DNA of 64,000 nucleotides from NCBI GenBank assembly GCA_964291335.2, contig OZ219748.1:1860001-1924000 (forward strand), written 5' to 3'. Shown piece after piece: positions 35,036 through 43,862 of the stretch. Position 1 is the first letter of the stretch. Each line of letters begins with the position of its first letter. The notes beneath the pieces are model-generated. The model was not told where the DNA came from, ran no database searches, and worked only from the letters and a program-made list of their open reading frames with translations. The translations under genes and the position numbers were made by a program. This DNA is from G964291335 sp964291335 (GTDB lineage: Bacteria; Chloroflexota; Dehalococcoidia; Lucifugimonadales; UBA3495).

Positions 35036-35863
35036 CTAAACTCCGCACATTCCCTCACATTCTTCCCCCATCGGCAGGGGGTATTGTCGCGTATCGGGGA
35101 AACAGCCTATTTCGCCCAGGGGCGTAAGGCTTTTATGCAGGTATATTTCCCCGCCGAACCGTTCGGCCCGCCGGCCTTCACGCAGGGCGGCGTCAACAAA
35201 GATGGCATCCTGCCAGGATTCCCGGTCGGCCAGCTTCATCTCCAGCCATTCTGCGTCGGTATGGTACGGGCAGCCGATGCAGGCGCTGCGGGGAAGTATC
35301 TGCCCCGGATAATGCTCCCCAAACCAGGCTTTGCAGTCGGAACGAGTCATCTGGCGGTCTATCAGCGGCCAGTAATGCTCAATCCACCGCTCTCTGCTGG
35401 GCTTCATGCGGATGATTTCGTCCCGGCTGATGCCAATCCACAGTTCAACAAACATACCGGCCGGTATTGCTTCCCGGTAGCCCAGCCCAAGCAAATTACG
35501 CAGTTCAGTTTCAATGGGAGACAGCTTGTATTCGCGGGTGCACTGGCGTTTGATGATGCTGACTTTGCCGTTCAGTGAGCGGACAAAAGCGGGGATGGAA
35601 CTGAAAGTCTGCCCGGTGGAATTGGTGCCGGCCAGAATATCATCCCGTATATTTCCATTGCTTACCCGACGAATCGGAAAGGGCAGTTGGCTTTCCAGCC
35701 AGGCGAGGTGCCGATATACCGCTTTCGGCTCCCAGCCGGTGTCAGCGAATATGGCATAGTCAGGCATCGGCTTAACCAGGCCACGGGCGGCCATCAAAGC
35801 CATAACCGAACTTTGTACGCCTCCCCCTAAAGAGATTACAGTCAGTTCCGGTTCACCGTTCAT
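35036..35863 (-). CDS. PAPS reductase/DndC-like PP-loop ATP pyrophosphatase
   Basis: A 275-residue protein beginning MNGEPELTVISLGGGVQSSVMA, a PP-loop variant (S-x-G-G-x-x-S-S, residues about 11-20) of the PAPS reductase/adenine nucleotide alpha-hydrolase family. Later cysteines in RQCTREYK, ACIGCPYHT and CEGMCG could bind a metal or carry sulfur. It is about half the length of canonical DndC and resembles phage-encoded relatives. Being first in an operon with a DndB-like gene, it plausibly activates a DNA or nucleotide substrate for sulfur transfer. No dndA, D or E lies in the window. A good promoter lies upstream. Confidence 0.7.
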   Translation of the reverse strand: MNGEPELTVISLGGGVQSSVMALMAARGLVKPMPDYAIFADTGWEPKAVYRHLAWLESQLPFPIRRVSNGNIRDDILAGTNSTGQTFSSIPAFVRSLNGKVSIIKRQCTREYKLSPIETELRNLLGLGYREAIPAGMFVELWIGISRDEIIRMKPSRERWIEHYWPLIDRQMTRSDCKAWFGEHYPGQILPRSACIGCPYHTDAEWLEMKLADRESWQDAIFVDAALREGRRAERFGGEIYLHKSLTPLGEIGCFPDTRQYPLPMGEECEGMCGV

Positions 35864-35906
35864 AATCAGCCCGCCTTAATGTTTCACCCCTTGCCACAAC
35901 CACCAC

Positions 35907-35935
35907 GATATATTGCTTTTTGGAAAACTGGGCAA
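35907..35935 (-). promoter_or_regulatory. Promoter of the DndC-like operon
   Basis: On the minus strand, TTGCCC (35935-35930), 17-nt spacer, TATATC (35912-35907), 44 bp before ATG 35863. Confidence 0.55.
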
Positions 35936-36114
35936 TAGTACCATGCCGAACGTCAGCTGTAAATTTCAGGGGCCGGGCGCCAGCCGCCCTACCCGGACGG
36001 CCGAAGGACTGTAGCCCTTAACCCTGCCGGCCGGCGGCGGGGAGGTGCCGGCATTCCCCAGGGGCAATACGGTGCTGAAGACGTGGTAGAATGGAACCAG
36101 CCCCGACCGGCTGC

Positions 36115-36203
36115 GGAGGGATGGCAGAGTGGACGATTGCGGCGGTCTTGAAAACCGCTATACCTTCCGGGTATCGTGGGTTCGAATCCCACTCCCTCCG
36201 CCA
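36115..36203 (+). tRNA. tRNA-Ser (anticodon TGA)
   Basis: The acceptor stem GGAGGGA/TCCCTCC, anticodon stem GCGGT/ACCGC with loop CTTGAAA (anticodon TGA at 36149-36151), a long variable arm (TACCTTCCGGGTA) and T loop TTCGAATC fit a class II serine tRNA. CCA is encoded. A TAGAAT box (36087-36092) lies 22 bp upstream. Confidence 0.95.
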
Positions 36204-36325
36204 CACCGGGCTTGCCGCTGCGCTTGCCCTCCGGCCCGGCGCCGTCTTTGACCGCAGCGGCAGCCGGCGCCCCTTCGGAACCGCTCTGCCCGCCGCCGCG
36301 CATACCCCTTATTGCCGCCACGGCG

Positions 36326-37102
36326 CTACAGGGGCGGCAGGGTCTTTTCCGCCTCTTTCAACCGCTGCTGCCGCTCCTTTACGTCCGGGAGGTGGCGCGC
36401 CACCAGTTCCCAGAACCGGGCTGAATGGTTCATATGGGTCAGGTGCGCCAGTTCGTGGACTACCACGTACTCCAGCAAGGCCGGCTCCAGCATGGACAGC
36501 CGCCAGTTGAAACGCAGGGAGCCGTCGGAGGCGCAGCTGCCCCAGCGCTTCCGCTGGTTGCGGATGTGAATGGGTGGATAGCCATCCCGGTCGACGCCCA
36601 GGGCCGGCCACCACCGCCGCAGGTCGGCCCGAATCAGTCGCTCGGTCTGCCGGCAATACCAGCCGGTAGCCGCCTGCCCTACTCGCTGCCGGCATTCGGC
36701 TTCGGACAGGCCCGCCGGCACCGAAATCTGCAGCCGGTCTTCCCACAGCGACACCCGGCCTTCCGCCGCAACCGAGTCGGTCAATGCCACCGCCAGGGTC
36801 AGCCGGCGGCCCCGGTAAGGCATTAGGCTGCCGGTGGTTAACCCGGGCTGTTCCGTCTTTGGTTCGCCAGCCGGCAAACGGGACAATATCCAGTCGGCGC
36901 GCCGTGCCACTATGTCGGCCAGTTCCTGGTTGGCAACGTGGCAGGGCGCCGTTACCACTACCTCACCGTTCCTTACCTCAATCTGAACGGTCTTGCGGCG
37001 GCGGCGGCTCCGCACCACCCGGTACTCGAAGGCCTGGTCGCCGGCCAATGCCTGGCGAGGCTGGTTGTCTGTGCTGGCAGACCGGGCGTCGGGCGTCAAC
37101 AA
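36326..37102 (-). CDS. YgjP-like zinc metallopeptidase-domain protein (DUF45)
   Basis: About 258 residues. The C-terminal half holds the zincin motif VVHELAHLTHMNHSARFWELV (HELAH plus the third His ligand, from about residue 214), preceded by RNQRKRWGSCASDGSLRFNWRL, the signature of the DUF45/YgjP family. The N-terminal beta domain (RRRKTVQIEVRNGEVVVTAP) is also typical. Often found near R-M systems as an accessory, but its substrate is unknown. The start at 37102 is uncertain; the first 20 residues look unconserved. Confidence 0.8.
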   Translation of the reverse strand: MLTPDARSASTDNQPRQALAGDQAFEYRVVRSRRRRKTVQIEVRNGEVVVTAPCHVANQELADIVARRADWILSRLPAGEPKTEQPGLTTGSLMPYRGRRLTLAVALTDSVAAEGRVSLWEDRLQISVPAGLSEAECRQRVGQAATGWYCRQTERLIRADLRRWWPALGVDRDGYPPIHIRNQRKRWGSCASDGSLRFNWRLSMLEPALLEYVVVHELAHLTHMNHSARFWELVARHLPDVKERQQRLKEAEKTLPPL

Positions 37103-37263
37103 AGCAGTTGGCCTCCGAACCGGGCAGCTGCCGACCGCAGCGGCGCTGCGCTCCCGGCCCGGGTTGGGTTAAACTATGCGCCGGCAAGCGCGGCCGGGTT
37201 TTCCGGCCGCGCGGCCAGTCCTGCCATTCCAGTATAACCCAACTATCAAGGGGAGGCGCACCG

Positions 37264-38409
37264 ATGGCCCAGGCCGCCTTTGTTTATGCCGATGCTCTTT
37301 CCCGGCACGTGCTGCGACCGGACCACCCTATGCGTCCAGTGCGGCTGCGCCGTACTTACGAACTGCTGCGCTCTTACGGCGCTTTCGACGGCAGCGCCTC
37401 CCGGCTGGTCAGCCCCAGAACTGCTGCCGAAGCGGAAGTGGCCCGAGTGCATACGCCGGAGTATATCGCCGCTGTGCGGAGCCTCAGCTCGGGCCGGGGC
37501 AGCGTTAGCCCGGAACGGTACGGGTTCAGCGACCTGGGCGACAACCCGGTATATCCGGGCATGTACGAGGCGGCGTTGCTGAGTTCCGGGGCAACCCTGC
37601 TGGCTGCCGAAATGGTGGGCAGCGGCCAGGTCAACGCCGCCTTTTCCATTGCCGGCGGACTGCACCACGCTGCGCCCGCCCGCGCTTCCGGCTTCTGCAT
37701 CTTTAACGACCCGGCCCTGGCGGTTCATTACTTCCTGGCGCAGGGCCAGCGGGTAGCCTATGTGGACGTGGACGCCCACCATGGCGATGGCGTACAGAAC
37801 ATCTTTTACCGGGATAACCGGGTGTTGACCATTTCCATTCACGAATCGGGGCATTACCTCTTTCCGGGCACCGGGTTTACCACGGAAAGCGGGGCCGGGC
37901 CCGGCGAGGGTTATTCGGTGAACATTCCCTTGTATCCTTATACCGAGGATGAGCTGTATCTGTGGGCCTTTCGCCAGGCGGCCATGCCGCTGCTGGAAGC
38001 CTTTGCCCCGGATATACTGGTAACCCAATTGGGCATTGACAGCTACCACAGCGACCCGCTCACTCACCTGCAGCTTACTTCCCGGGGCTACGTGGCGGTA
38101 ATTCGGGAGTTGGCCCGGCTGAACCTCCCCTGGCTGGCCCTGGGCGGCGGCGGGTACGACCTGGAGGCGGTGGCCCGCTGCTGGACGCTGGCCTACGGGG
38201 TTATGCTGGGCATAGAGTGGCCCGACCGGATACCCGACTCCCGGAGCAGTCAGTACGCCCAGCCGGTTTTACGGGACAGCCTGGTTCTGAATATCCCCGG
38301 CAAAATTCGCCAGGACGCCCAACGTTACGCCGCAGAAGAAGTCGCCCGGCTGCGGGAAAACCTTCTGCCGTTCCACCGGACGGCCAACGACCGGGCGGAC
38401 GGAGCCTGA
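37264..38409 (+). CDS. Histone deacetylase-fold amidohydrolase (AcuC-like)
   Basis: A 381-residue protein from ATG 37264 with GGGGAGG 7 nt upstream; the much longer open frame to 36784 runs over the antisense peptidase gene and is rejected. Motifs: RPDHPMRPVRL, GGLHHAAPARASGFCIFND (paired His, about 133), VAYVDVDAHHGDGVQ (zinc Asp/His), TISIHESG, VTQLGIDSYHSDPL and GGGGYD. It removes acetyl or related acyl groups from lysine or polyamines; AcuC relatives regulate acetyl-CoA synthetase. No acs gene lies nearby. Confidence 0.9.
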   Translation: MAQAAFVYADALSRHVLRPDHPMRPVRLRRTYELLRSYGAFDGSASRLVSPRTAAEAEVARVHTPEYIAAVRSLSSGRGSVSPERYGFSDLGDNPVYPGMYEAALLSSGATLLAAEMVGSGQVNAAFSIAGGLHHAAPARASGFCIFNDPALAVHYFLAQGQRVAYVDVDAHHGDGVQNIFYRDNRVLTISIHESGHYLFPGTGFTTESGAGPGEGYSVNIPLYPYTEDELYLWAFRQAAMPLLEAFAPDILVTQLGIDSYHSDPLTHLQLTSRGYVAVIRELARLNLPWLALGGGGYDLEAVARCWTLAYGVMLGIEWPDRIPDSRSSQYAQPVLRDSLVLNIPGKIRQDAQRYAAEEVARLRENLLPFHRTANDRADGA

Positions 38410-38612
38410 CGGCGGCCGCCGGGCGGCCGCTCCGGCCCGGCGAAAAGAACCCGGTTTAATCAAGGCCACCGGGTCGTCAGGTCCGGCGCTCTCCTTCGGC
38501 CAGTCGGGTTCTGCTTCGGGTTTTTCGCATTTTCTTTACTTCCCTTTTTTGCTACTCTTAAGTCATTATCCTTAAATCCGGGACCTCAAATCGTGTCAAA
38601 GGCGGCGCTGCA

Positions 38613-39605
38613 ATGAGCAAGCCTCGCGTTTTCGTTACCCGTCAGATAATGCCGGAAGCCCTGGATTCAATTGCCGCCGCGGCGGACATGGAAGTCTGGC
38701 CGCTGGATGAACCCCCGTCTCCGCCGGAACTGCGCCGGAAAGCCGCCGCGGTGGCGGGCCTCCTGACCAACATTATGGACCGGGTGGACCTGGCCTTGCT
38801 GAATGCCGCCCCGAACCTGAAGGTAATCAGCCAAATGGCGGTGGGGCTGGACAATGTGGCCGTCGCTGAAGCTACCCGCCGCGGCATTCCCGTTGGTTAT
38901 ACGCCCGGCGTTCTGGCCAAAGCCACCGCCGATGTCGCTTTTGCGCTGCTGCTGTCCGCCGCCCGCCGCATCTCCGAAAGCGAACGCTGGGTGCGCCGGG
39001 GCCAATGGACGCTGGCTTTTCATCCGCTGCGCTGGTTGGGCGTGGACCTGCACGGCGGCACCCTCGGCATTGTGGGGATGGGCCAAATCGGTTTGGAAAT
39101 GGCCAGGCGGGGTTTGGGTTTTGATATGAAGGTTATCTACCATTCCCGCACCCGCCGTCCGGATTGGGAAGAGCGGTTTGACCTGGAATACGCAGAGTTG
39201 CCGGACTTGCTGGCCCGCTCCGATTTCGTGTCGCTGCATATGCCGCTTACGCCCGAGACCTATCACTACATCGGCGAGGCCGAGCTCCGTCAAATGAAGC
39301 CGACCGCCGTCCTGGTTAACACCGCCCGGGGGCCGGTCGTGGACCCGGACGCCCTGTACACCGCCCTGGCTGAGGGGTGGATTTACGCCGCCGGCCTGGA
39401 CGTAACCGAGCCGGAACCCTTGCCGGCCGATGCCCCGCTCCTTACCCTGGACAACGTGGTTATTGCGCCCCACATCGGAAGCGCTTCCCTGGCTTCCCGG
39501 GGGGCTATGTGCCGGCTGGCTGCCGACAATCTCATCGCCGGCCTGGAAGGCCGGCCGCTGGTACAGTGCGCCAACCCGGAGGTCTATAAGCAGCAGCCAA
39601 CCTGA
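38613..39605 (+). CDS. D-isomer-specific 2-hydroxyacid dehydrogenase (glyoxylate reductase-like)
   Basis: A 330-residue enzyme. The Rossmann motif LGIVGMGQIGLEMARRG (about 151-167), the catalytic Arg in LVNTARGPVVD (about 237), Glu in DVTEPEPLP and His in IAPHIGSAS make the set complete. After strand 2 comes YHSRTRR, which favours NADP over NAD. Likely reduces glyoxylate or hydroxypyruvate. Could function opposite the GlcD-like oxidase at 23271, but they are not linked. Confidence 0.9.
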   Translation: MSKPRVFVTRQIMPEALDSIAAAADMEVWPLDEPPSPPELRRKAAAVAGLLTNIMDRVDLALLNAAPNLKVISQMAVGLDNVAVAEATRRGIPVGYTPGVLAKATADVAFALLLSAARRISESERWVRRGQWTLAFHPLRWLGVDLHGGTLGIVGMGQIGLEMARRGLGFDMKVIYHSRTRRPDWEERFDLEYAELPDLLARSDFVSLHMPLTPETYHYIGEAELRQMKPTAVLVNTARGPVVDPDALYTALAEGWIYAAGLDVTEPEPLPADAPLLTLDNVVIAPHIGSASLASRGAMCRLAADNLIAGLEGRPLVQCANPEVYKQQPT

Positions 39606-39662
39606 TGCCAGGACGTTTTCGGGTGGAAACCCGCTCGGCGCAGCCATTGGGAGAAGGAGTTT

Positions 39663-40247
39663 ATGCGCAAAAGAAAGGTGGGGATGATTTTGGGGCTGGT
39701 GGTATTCATTCCCGTTGGTGTGGTGGCCTGGTGGCTCCTTGCCCCGCTGTTTACCAGCACCACGGTGGAGGAAGAGTTTCCCCGGGCGGCCAAAGCCGAA
39801 ATTCCCGACGGAATGACCATGGCCGAGGTTGAGGAAACGCTGTCGGTAATGGCCCGCCTGGAGCAGCCGCTAATGGCGGAAGCCATGCCACCCGGGCCGG
39901 CCGCGGTATCTGCCGGGGTGTTCCGGGACGGCGACTCTTTCCACAAGGGCAGCGGTTCCGCCATCATCTACCGGAAGGACGATGGGGCGCACATCTTGCG
40001 GCTGGAAGACTTCAGCGTTACTAATGGGCCGGACTTGCGGGTGCTGCTGGCGGCCGCTCCCGACCCGCAAAACCGCCGCGAATTGCAGGCCGCCGGCTAT
40101 ATACACCTGGCGAAACTCAAGGGCAACCGGGGCAGCCAGAATTATGAAATACCGGCAGACGTTGACCCCACTGCCCAGGGCAGCGTAATCATCTATTGTA
40201 TGCCTTTCCGGGTAATCTTCAGCGTCGCCAGCCTGAAAGGAGTATAA
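39663..40247 (+). CDS. DM13-domain membrane-anchored protein
   Basis: A 194-residue protein with an N-terminal membrane anchor (MILGLVVFIPVGVVAWWLLAPLF) and a C-terminal DM13 domain: GVFRDGDSFHKGSGSAIIYR, LRLEDFSVTNGPDLRVLLAA, HLAKLKGNRGSQNYEIP and VIIYCMPFRVIFSVASL. The conserved Cys in IYC is the proposed redox site of the DM13 fold. Faces outward. An SD (GGAGAAGGAG) precedes the start. The following cupin may share its transcript (66 bp gap). Confidence 0.85.
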   Translation: MRKRKVGMILGLVVFIPVGVVAWWLLAPLFTSTTVEEEFPRAAKAEIPDGMTMAEVEETLSVMARLEQPLMAEAMPPGPAAVSAGVFRDGDSFHKGSGSAIIYRKDDGAHILRLEDFSVTNGPDLRVLLAAAPDPQNRRELQAAGYIHLAKLKGNRGSQNYEIPADVDPTAQGSVIIYCMPFRVIFSVASLKGV

Positions 40248-40313
40248 TGCAGACGCTCCGGCGGAACGGCTCCGGCCCGGACGGCAGCAATCCAGCATAA
40301 TGGAGGCTTGAAC

Positions 40314-40652
40314 ATGAAGTTCATCCGGCTTTATACCGGCGATGACGGCCATACCCATATCGAGGAGCTGGACTGGGAATCCCGCCCCGATTTTACCAGC
40401 CGGCACGACGCTAGAGGGGTAGTATTTCGGTCGGCGGAAGCGGGACGGTTCAGCGACTGGCACGTAGCTCCCCGGCGTCAATACGTGATTACCCTGTCCG
40501 GTGAGGGGGAAATCGGCCTGCGCGACGGCACCAAATACCGCCTGGGCCCCGGCGACGTAAACCTGGCTGAGGACACCACCGGCGACGGCCACACCACCGC
40601 CGTAGTCGGCGACGCGCCCCGGGTAACGGTAACCATTCACCTGGAGGATTAA
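40314..40652 (+). CDS. Small cupin-domain protein
   Basis: A 112-residue single cupin from ATG 40314, with GGAGG at 40302-40306. Motif 1 resembles FSDWHVAPRRQYVITLSGEGEIGLRDG with fewer metal ligands than usual; motif 2 is LGPGDVNLAEDTTGDGHTT. Its substrate is unknown. Two bases after its stop begins the 17-bp repeat that also ends the downstream R-M segment. Confidence 0.8.
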   Translation: MKFIRLYTGDDGHTHIEELDWESRPDFTSRHDARGVVFRSAEAGRFSDWHVAPRRQYVITLSGEGEIGLRDGTKYRLGPGDVNLAEDTTGDGHTTAVVGDAPRVTVTIHLED

Positions 40653-40653
40653 C

Positions 40654-40670
40654 CAGCGGGGATTGCGGCG
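40654..40670 (+). repeat. 17-bp direct repeat, left copy, flanking the methylase-HNH pair
   Basis: CAGCGGGGATTGCGGCG occurs here, immediately after the cupin stop, and identically at 42367-42383. Confidence 0.8.
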
Positions 40671-40835
40671 CACCGAACAGGGCAGCGCAACTGAAACGCC
40701 GCCGGTAGGGGAACCTGGCAAAAGTACGGTACGTCAGGCCGCCAAAACCCCGGCAGCCCGGAAACCGGCCCGGAACCATGAAACCATAAATAGAACTGCC
40801 GGGATCGTAAATCTTCAACCAGTCAGAGTAAATCT

Positions 40836-41555
40836 ATGGTAAACGCCAGTTCCAGCAGCGCCCAGCCTGAAGCGCCAGACATCAGCGTTCTCGCGCCGGC
40901 GGATGTCCTCACCACTCTACGGAATGCGCCTGCTGCAAAAACGGTGATTCTTGACCCCTGGTACAATAAGGGGGTAGGCGGGGAGCGGGTAGATTACGAC
41001 GATTGGTTGGCCAGTGTTATCGCAGCCGCCTGCCGACTTGCCGACCATGTGTTCGTGTGGGGCTTCCCCGAGATTGTCAGTCGCCAGATAGCCCTTCTGC
41101 CAACGAGCCACCAGCTGGCCATGTGGCTTACCTGGTATTACAAGAATTGTCCTTCAGTGGTTCGAGGCTGGCGTTCTGCGCAATACGCCTGCCTGCACCT
41201 ATCGGCAACCAACGCCACTATGTACCCTGAACATTTCCTGACCGATGAGCAGTTAGAGCGCCTTAATGCGGGTAAGATGCGCTTCATACCAGGACCCCCA
41301 TCGGTGCTGGAAGCGCCCCTTAACATCGGTTTCGTAGGGAAGAAAGAGCAGACTGGCCACCCGGCGCAAAAGCCTTTGTCAGTTATTGAGCCGCTTATCC
41401 GGATGAGTACCCGGGAAAAAGACCTGGTGATTGACCCTATGTGCGGTTCGGGAACTACCGGGGAAGCCTGTATCCGGTTAGGGCGAAAAGTTATATTGTG
41501 CGACCATTCGTCTGAATGGCTTGATGTGACCAAAAAGAGGCTGGAAGCAGCCTGA
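40836..41555 (+). CDS. Beta-class DNA methyltransferase of a type II-like R-M pair
   Basis: A 239-residue methylase. Motif IV is DPWY (residues 40-43), the SAM-binding motif I DPMCGSGTTGEACIRLGR comes later (from about 200), preceded by TGHPAQKPLSVIEPLI. That order, IV then I, defines the beta class, which methylates adenine N6 or cytosine N4; the DPWY variant does not settle which. The HNH gene follows by 2 bp, suggesting a coupled R-M pair. The SD is weak. Base composition is more AT-rich than neighbours, consistent with acquisition. Confidence 0.8.
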   Translation: MVNASSSSAQPEAPDISVLAPADVLTTLRNAPAAKTVILDPWYNKGVGGERVDYDDWLASVIAAACRLADHVFVWGFPEIVSRQIALLPTSHQLAMWLTWYYKNCPSVVRGWRSAQYACLHLSATNATMYPEHFLTDEQLERLNAGKMRFIPGPPSVLEAPLNIGFVGKKEQTGHPAQKPLSVIEPLIRMSTREKDLVIDPMCGSGTTGEACIRLGRKVILCDHSSEWLDVTKKRLEAA

Positions 41556-41557
41556 TT

Positions 41558-42205
41558 ATGGAAGACCGCAATGCAGTGGTAGGCGGGCCTTACCGGCAGC
41601 GTTCAATTAAAGCAAGAATGGAAGCCTTCTTCCTGGAAAACCTGGGCAAGATTGCAACCAGGGAACAACTTATCGCGGTCGCCACTGACCCAACCACCGG
41701 GCGGGTGCCAGAAAATTGGCATCAGCGATTATCGGAATTGCGAACAGACGATGGTTATACTATATGGTCCTGGCGGAACCGGGGGTATCTACGGGTAAGC
41801 GAATACATGATGCCCAATGCAGAAAGACGCAGCACAGCATCCAGGCGCTCCCGCCCAACTGCTGCTGTCTGGCAAAATGTGCTTTCGGTTTACAATTCAG
41901 CGTGTGCCTGGGAAGAAGAAGGTGTTACCTGCGGCTTGCAGCAAGGCGATATTGACCCGGTCGGGGGTGGGACAGTGCGCCTGACCCCTGACCATAAGAG
42001 ACCGCACTCGATACACGCCAATGCAGACGCTGGAGACCCGGCCCAATGGCAACCGCTATGTGGCCGGCATCAAGTTATGAAGAAGAACTATTGGGATGAC
42101 GAAACGGGTTGGCTTAACGTAATCGCCATACTGCAATCAGCCTCCGAGGAGCAGAAACGCGAGGCGTACCGATTTCTGCAAGCCTATTTCGGAGAGGGTG
42201 AGTAA
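41558..42205 (+). CDS. HNH-type restriction endonuclease-like protein
   Basis: A 215-residue protein. The N-terminal part has a winged-helix-like start (RMEAFFLENLGKIATREQLIAVA...NWHQRLSELRTDDGYTIWSWR), probably DNA binding. The C-terminal half carries an HNH-like zinc motif: CAWEEEGVTCGL, LTPDHKRPHSI and WQPLCGRHQVMKKNYWDD. Coupled to the preceding methylase, it is best read as the cognate endonuclease. Recognition site is unknown. It ends 160 bp before the right 17-bp repeat. Confidence 0.75.
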   Translation: MEDRNAVVGGPYRQRSIKARMEAFFLENLGKIATREQLIAVATDPTTGRVPENWHQRLSELRTDDGYTIWSWRNRGYLRVSEYMMPNAERRSTASRRSRPTAAVWQNVLSVYNSACAWEEEGVTCGLQQGDIDPVGGGTVRLTPDHKRPHSIHANADAGDPAQWQPLCGRHQVMKKNYWDDETGWLNVIAILQSASEEQKREAYRFLQAYFGEGE

Positions 42206-42366
42206 GGTTTTCTCTGCTCGGTTCCCCGGCTGCACTCGATTTCCTGACCGGCCCGGATTACTGAGAACTCGGCTATGCGCAGTTTGCCCGGCAAATTCCC
42301 GGTTAGGGCAGTGCAGTTGTTCAGACCGTTGTAAATCCGGGTGCGGCCGTGCTGGCTGTTCAGAAT

Positions 42367-42383
42367 CAGCGGGGATTGCGGCG
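42367..42383 (+). repeat. 17-bp direct repeat, right copy
   Basis: Identical to 40654-40670. Between the copies lie only the methylase and HNH genes and short flanks. Confidence 0.8.
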
Positions 42384-42402
42384 GCGTTCCGGCTGATTAA
42401 AG

Positions 42403-42430
42403 GGCCAGCGCCTTAACCGGAGCGCTGGCC
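42403..42430. terminator. Stem-loop terminator
   Basis: A 9-bp stem GGCCAGCGC/GCGCTGGCC with a 10-nt loop lies 36 bp after the end of the leftward DUF1501 gene and could also once have ended the cupin transcript. Confidence 0.6.
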
Positions 42431-42465
42431 TTGAACCTTGACCCGGTTTCAGCCTCGCCCCGGTT

Positions 42466-43599
42466 TCAGCCTTGCAGGAACCGGGGCTGCTCAAACTCGC
42501 CCTTGACAATAGGCTTGGCGTCCAGGCCCAGCCAGTCTTCCAGAATGGAAGCGTAAAGGCCCCGGAAGTCCAGGTTGGGAACCAGGTCGCCCTGCTGCAA
42601 ATCCTCGGCCCGGCGGGATGGATACTCGCCATAGAAGCCGCCCTGCACCGGCTCGCCCAGCACGAAAGCGGCGCCGGCCGCGCCATGGTCAGTACCCGAC
42701 CCGTTGTCCCGCACCCGGCGGCCAAACTCCGAAAACAGCAGCATAATTACGTTATCGTCGGCATTATGCTCCTTCAGGTCAGCGAAGAAATCGCCCACTG
42801 CGGCGGAAACGTCGCTCCAGAGGCCGGCGTGCATCCCCGGCTGGTTGGCATGGGAATCGAAGCTGCCATAGTCGCAGTAGAAGATACGGGTTCCCAGGTC
42901 TGCCAGGTGAATGCGGGCAATGTCCCGCAGTTTGCGGGCGATCGGGGTATCAGCGTACTCGATACTGGAGGAATACCGGCCCGGCGCTGCCTTGAGAATA
43001 TCCGCCCCTTTCATGGCCTCCAGGCCGGTCTCGCCCAGGTACTCCATCACCATGCCGGAGCCAATGGTCGGGGTGTACATCTGGGCAAAGCGGTCCAATA
43101 TCTTCAGGCGCTGCTCCCGGTCGGCAATGCCGGTCAGCAGACCATAGCTGTCCAGGCGGTCCACGGCAGCCACAGGAACGCCGGCCACCGATACGGCCCG
43201 GAACATACTGGGGCCCATACTGACGGTGGTAACCACGTTTTCCTTATGGGGGTCAATCTCCCGGGTAGCCAGGCCCAACCAGCCCTCGGTGCCCAACTTA
43301 TCCGGCTCACAGGTATGCCAAATGTCCATAGAGCGGAAGTGCGAGCGCGGGGAATCCGGGTAGCCTACCCCGTGAATGACGGCCAGGTTGCCCTGGTCAA
43401 ACATCTCTCGCATTACCGCCATACTGGGGTGAAAACCCAGCTCGTCGTTGATGCGGATAATTTCATTGTCGGGAACCCCTACGGCCGGCCGATTGTCCCG
43501 GTAAAGCGGGTCAGCGTAGGGAATGACGGTGTTCAGGTAATCGTTGCCGCCGGAAAGCTGAAGCACCACCAATACGGGATCTTTCCTGCTGCTGGTCAT
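42466..43599 (-). CDS. DUF1501 (alkaline phosphatase-superfamily-like) protein
   Basis: A 377-residue protein from ATG 43599 with GGGGAG upstream. The N-terminal LVVLQLSGGNDYLNTVIPYADPLY, LGFHPSMAVMREMFDQGNLAVIHGVGYP and SHFRSMDIWHT, and later DNVIMLLFSEFGRRVRDNGSGTDHGAAGAAFVLG are the DUF1501 hallmarks, with metal-site-like Asp/His. No Tat signal is seen in this form, though many relatives have one. The enzymatic role is unproven. In other bacteria it pairs with a DUF1800 gene, which is absent here. Confidence 0.88.
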   Translation of the reverse strand: MTSSRKDPVLVVLQLSGGNDYLNTVIPYADPLYRDNRPAVGVPDNEIIRINDELGFHPSMAVMREMFDQGNLAVIHGVGYPDSPRSHFRSMDIWHTCEPDKLGTEGWLGLATREIDPHKENVVTTVSMGPSMFRAVSVAGVPVAAVDRLDSYGLLTGIADREQRLKILDRFAQMYTPTIGSGMVMEYLGETGLEAMKGADILKAAPGRYSSSIEYADTPIARKLRDIARIHLADLGTRIFYCDYGSFDSHANQPGMHAGLWSDVSAAVGDFFADLKEHNADDNVIMLLFSEFGRRVRDNGSGTDHGAAGAAFVLGEPVQGGFYGEYPSRRAEDLQQGDLVPNLDFRGLYASILEDWLGLDAKPIVKGEFEQPRFLQG

Positions 43600-43766
43600 T
43601 TTCACACTCCCCAAAATTCAACTGCCGGGTTCTCTGGGCCGCTCGGTCGGGCGGTTCAGGCGTACTGGCATTCACGCAAAGATACCACCAACTGAAGCCT
43701 CTCGCCGCTGCGGGCGGCCCCTATGTATGGCAAGGAAGGGAGAGGTAATTATCCGGGCAGCCGGTT

Positions 43767-43830
43767 ATGGTTGTCAATAGCTGGTGTATCGTGGGCGCGG
43801 GGGCCTCCGGCGTGGCGGAGGCAGCTATTC
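43767..43830 (+). pseudogene. Possible N-terminal remnant of a flavin monooxygenase/NAD(P)-binding gene
   Basis: ATG 43767 reads SWCIVGAGASGVA, the G-x-G-x-x-G dinucleotide-binding start typical of FMO-like enzymes, then loses family similarity after about 18 residues. It lies 30 bp before the end of the methylase-HNH fusion gene. The remnant is short, so this could be chance. Confidence 0.45.
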
Positions 43831-43862
43831 GTCCGGGGCGGGCGCAGGGGGCGCTTTGGCGC

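Noticed and set aside
36018..36321. Minus-strand frames over the tRNA-Ser gene
   Set aside because: They are the complement of the tRNA and its flanks.
36784..37263. N-terminal extension of the deacetylase-like gene
   Set aside because: It lies over the antisense peptidase gene; a clear SD and family start are at 37264.
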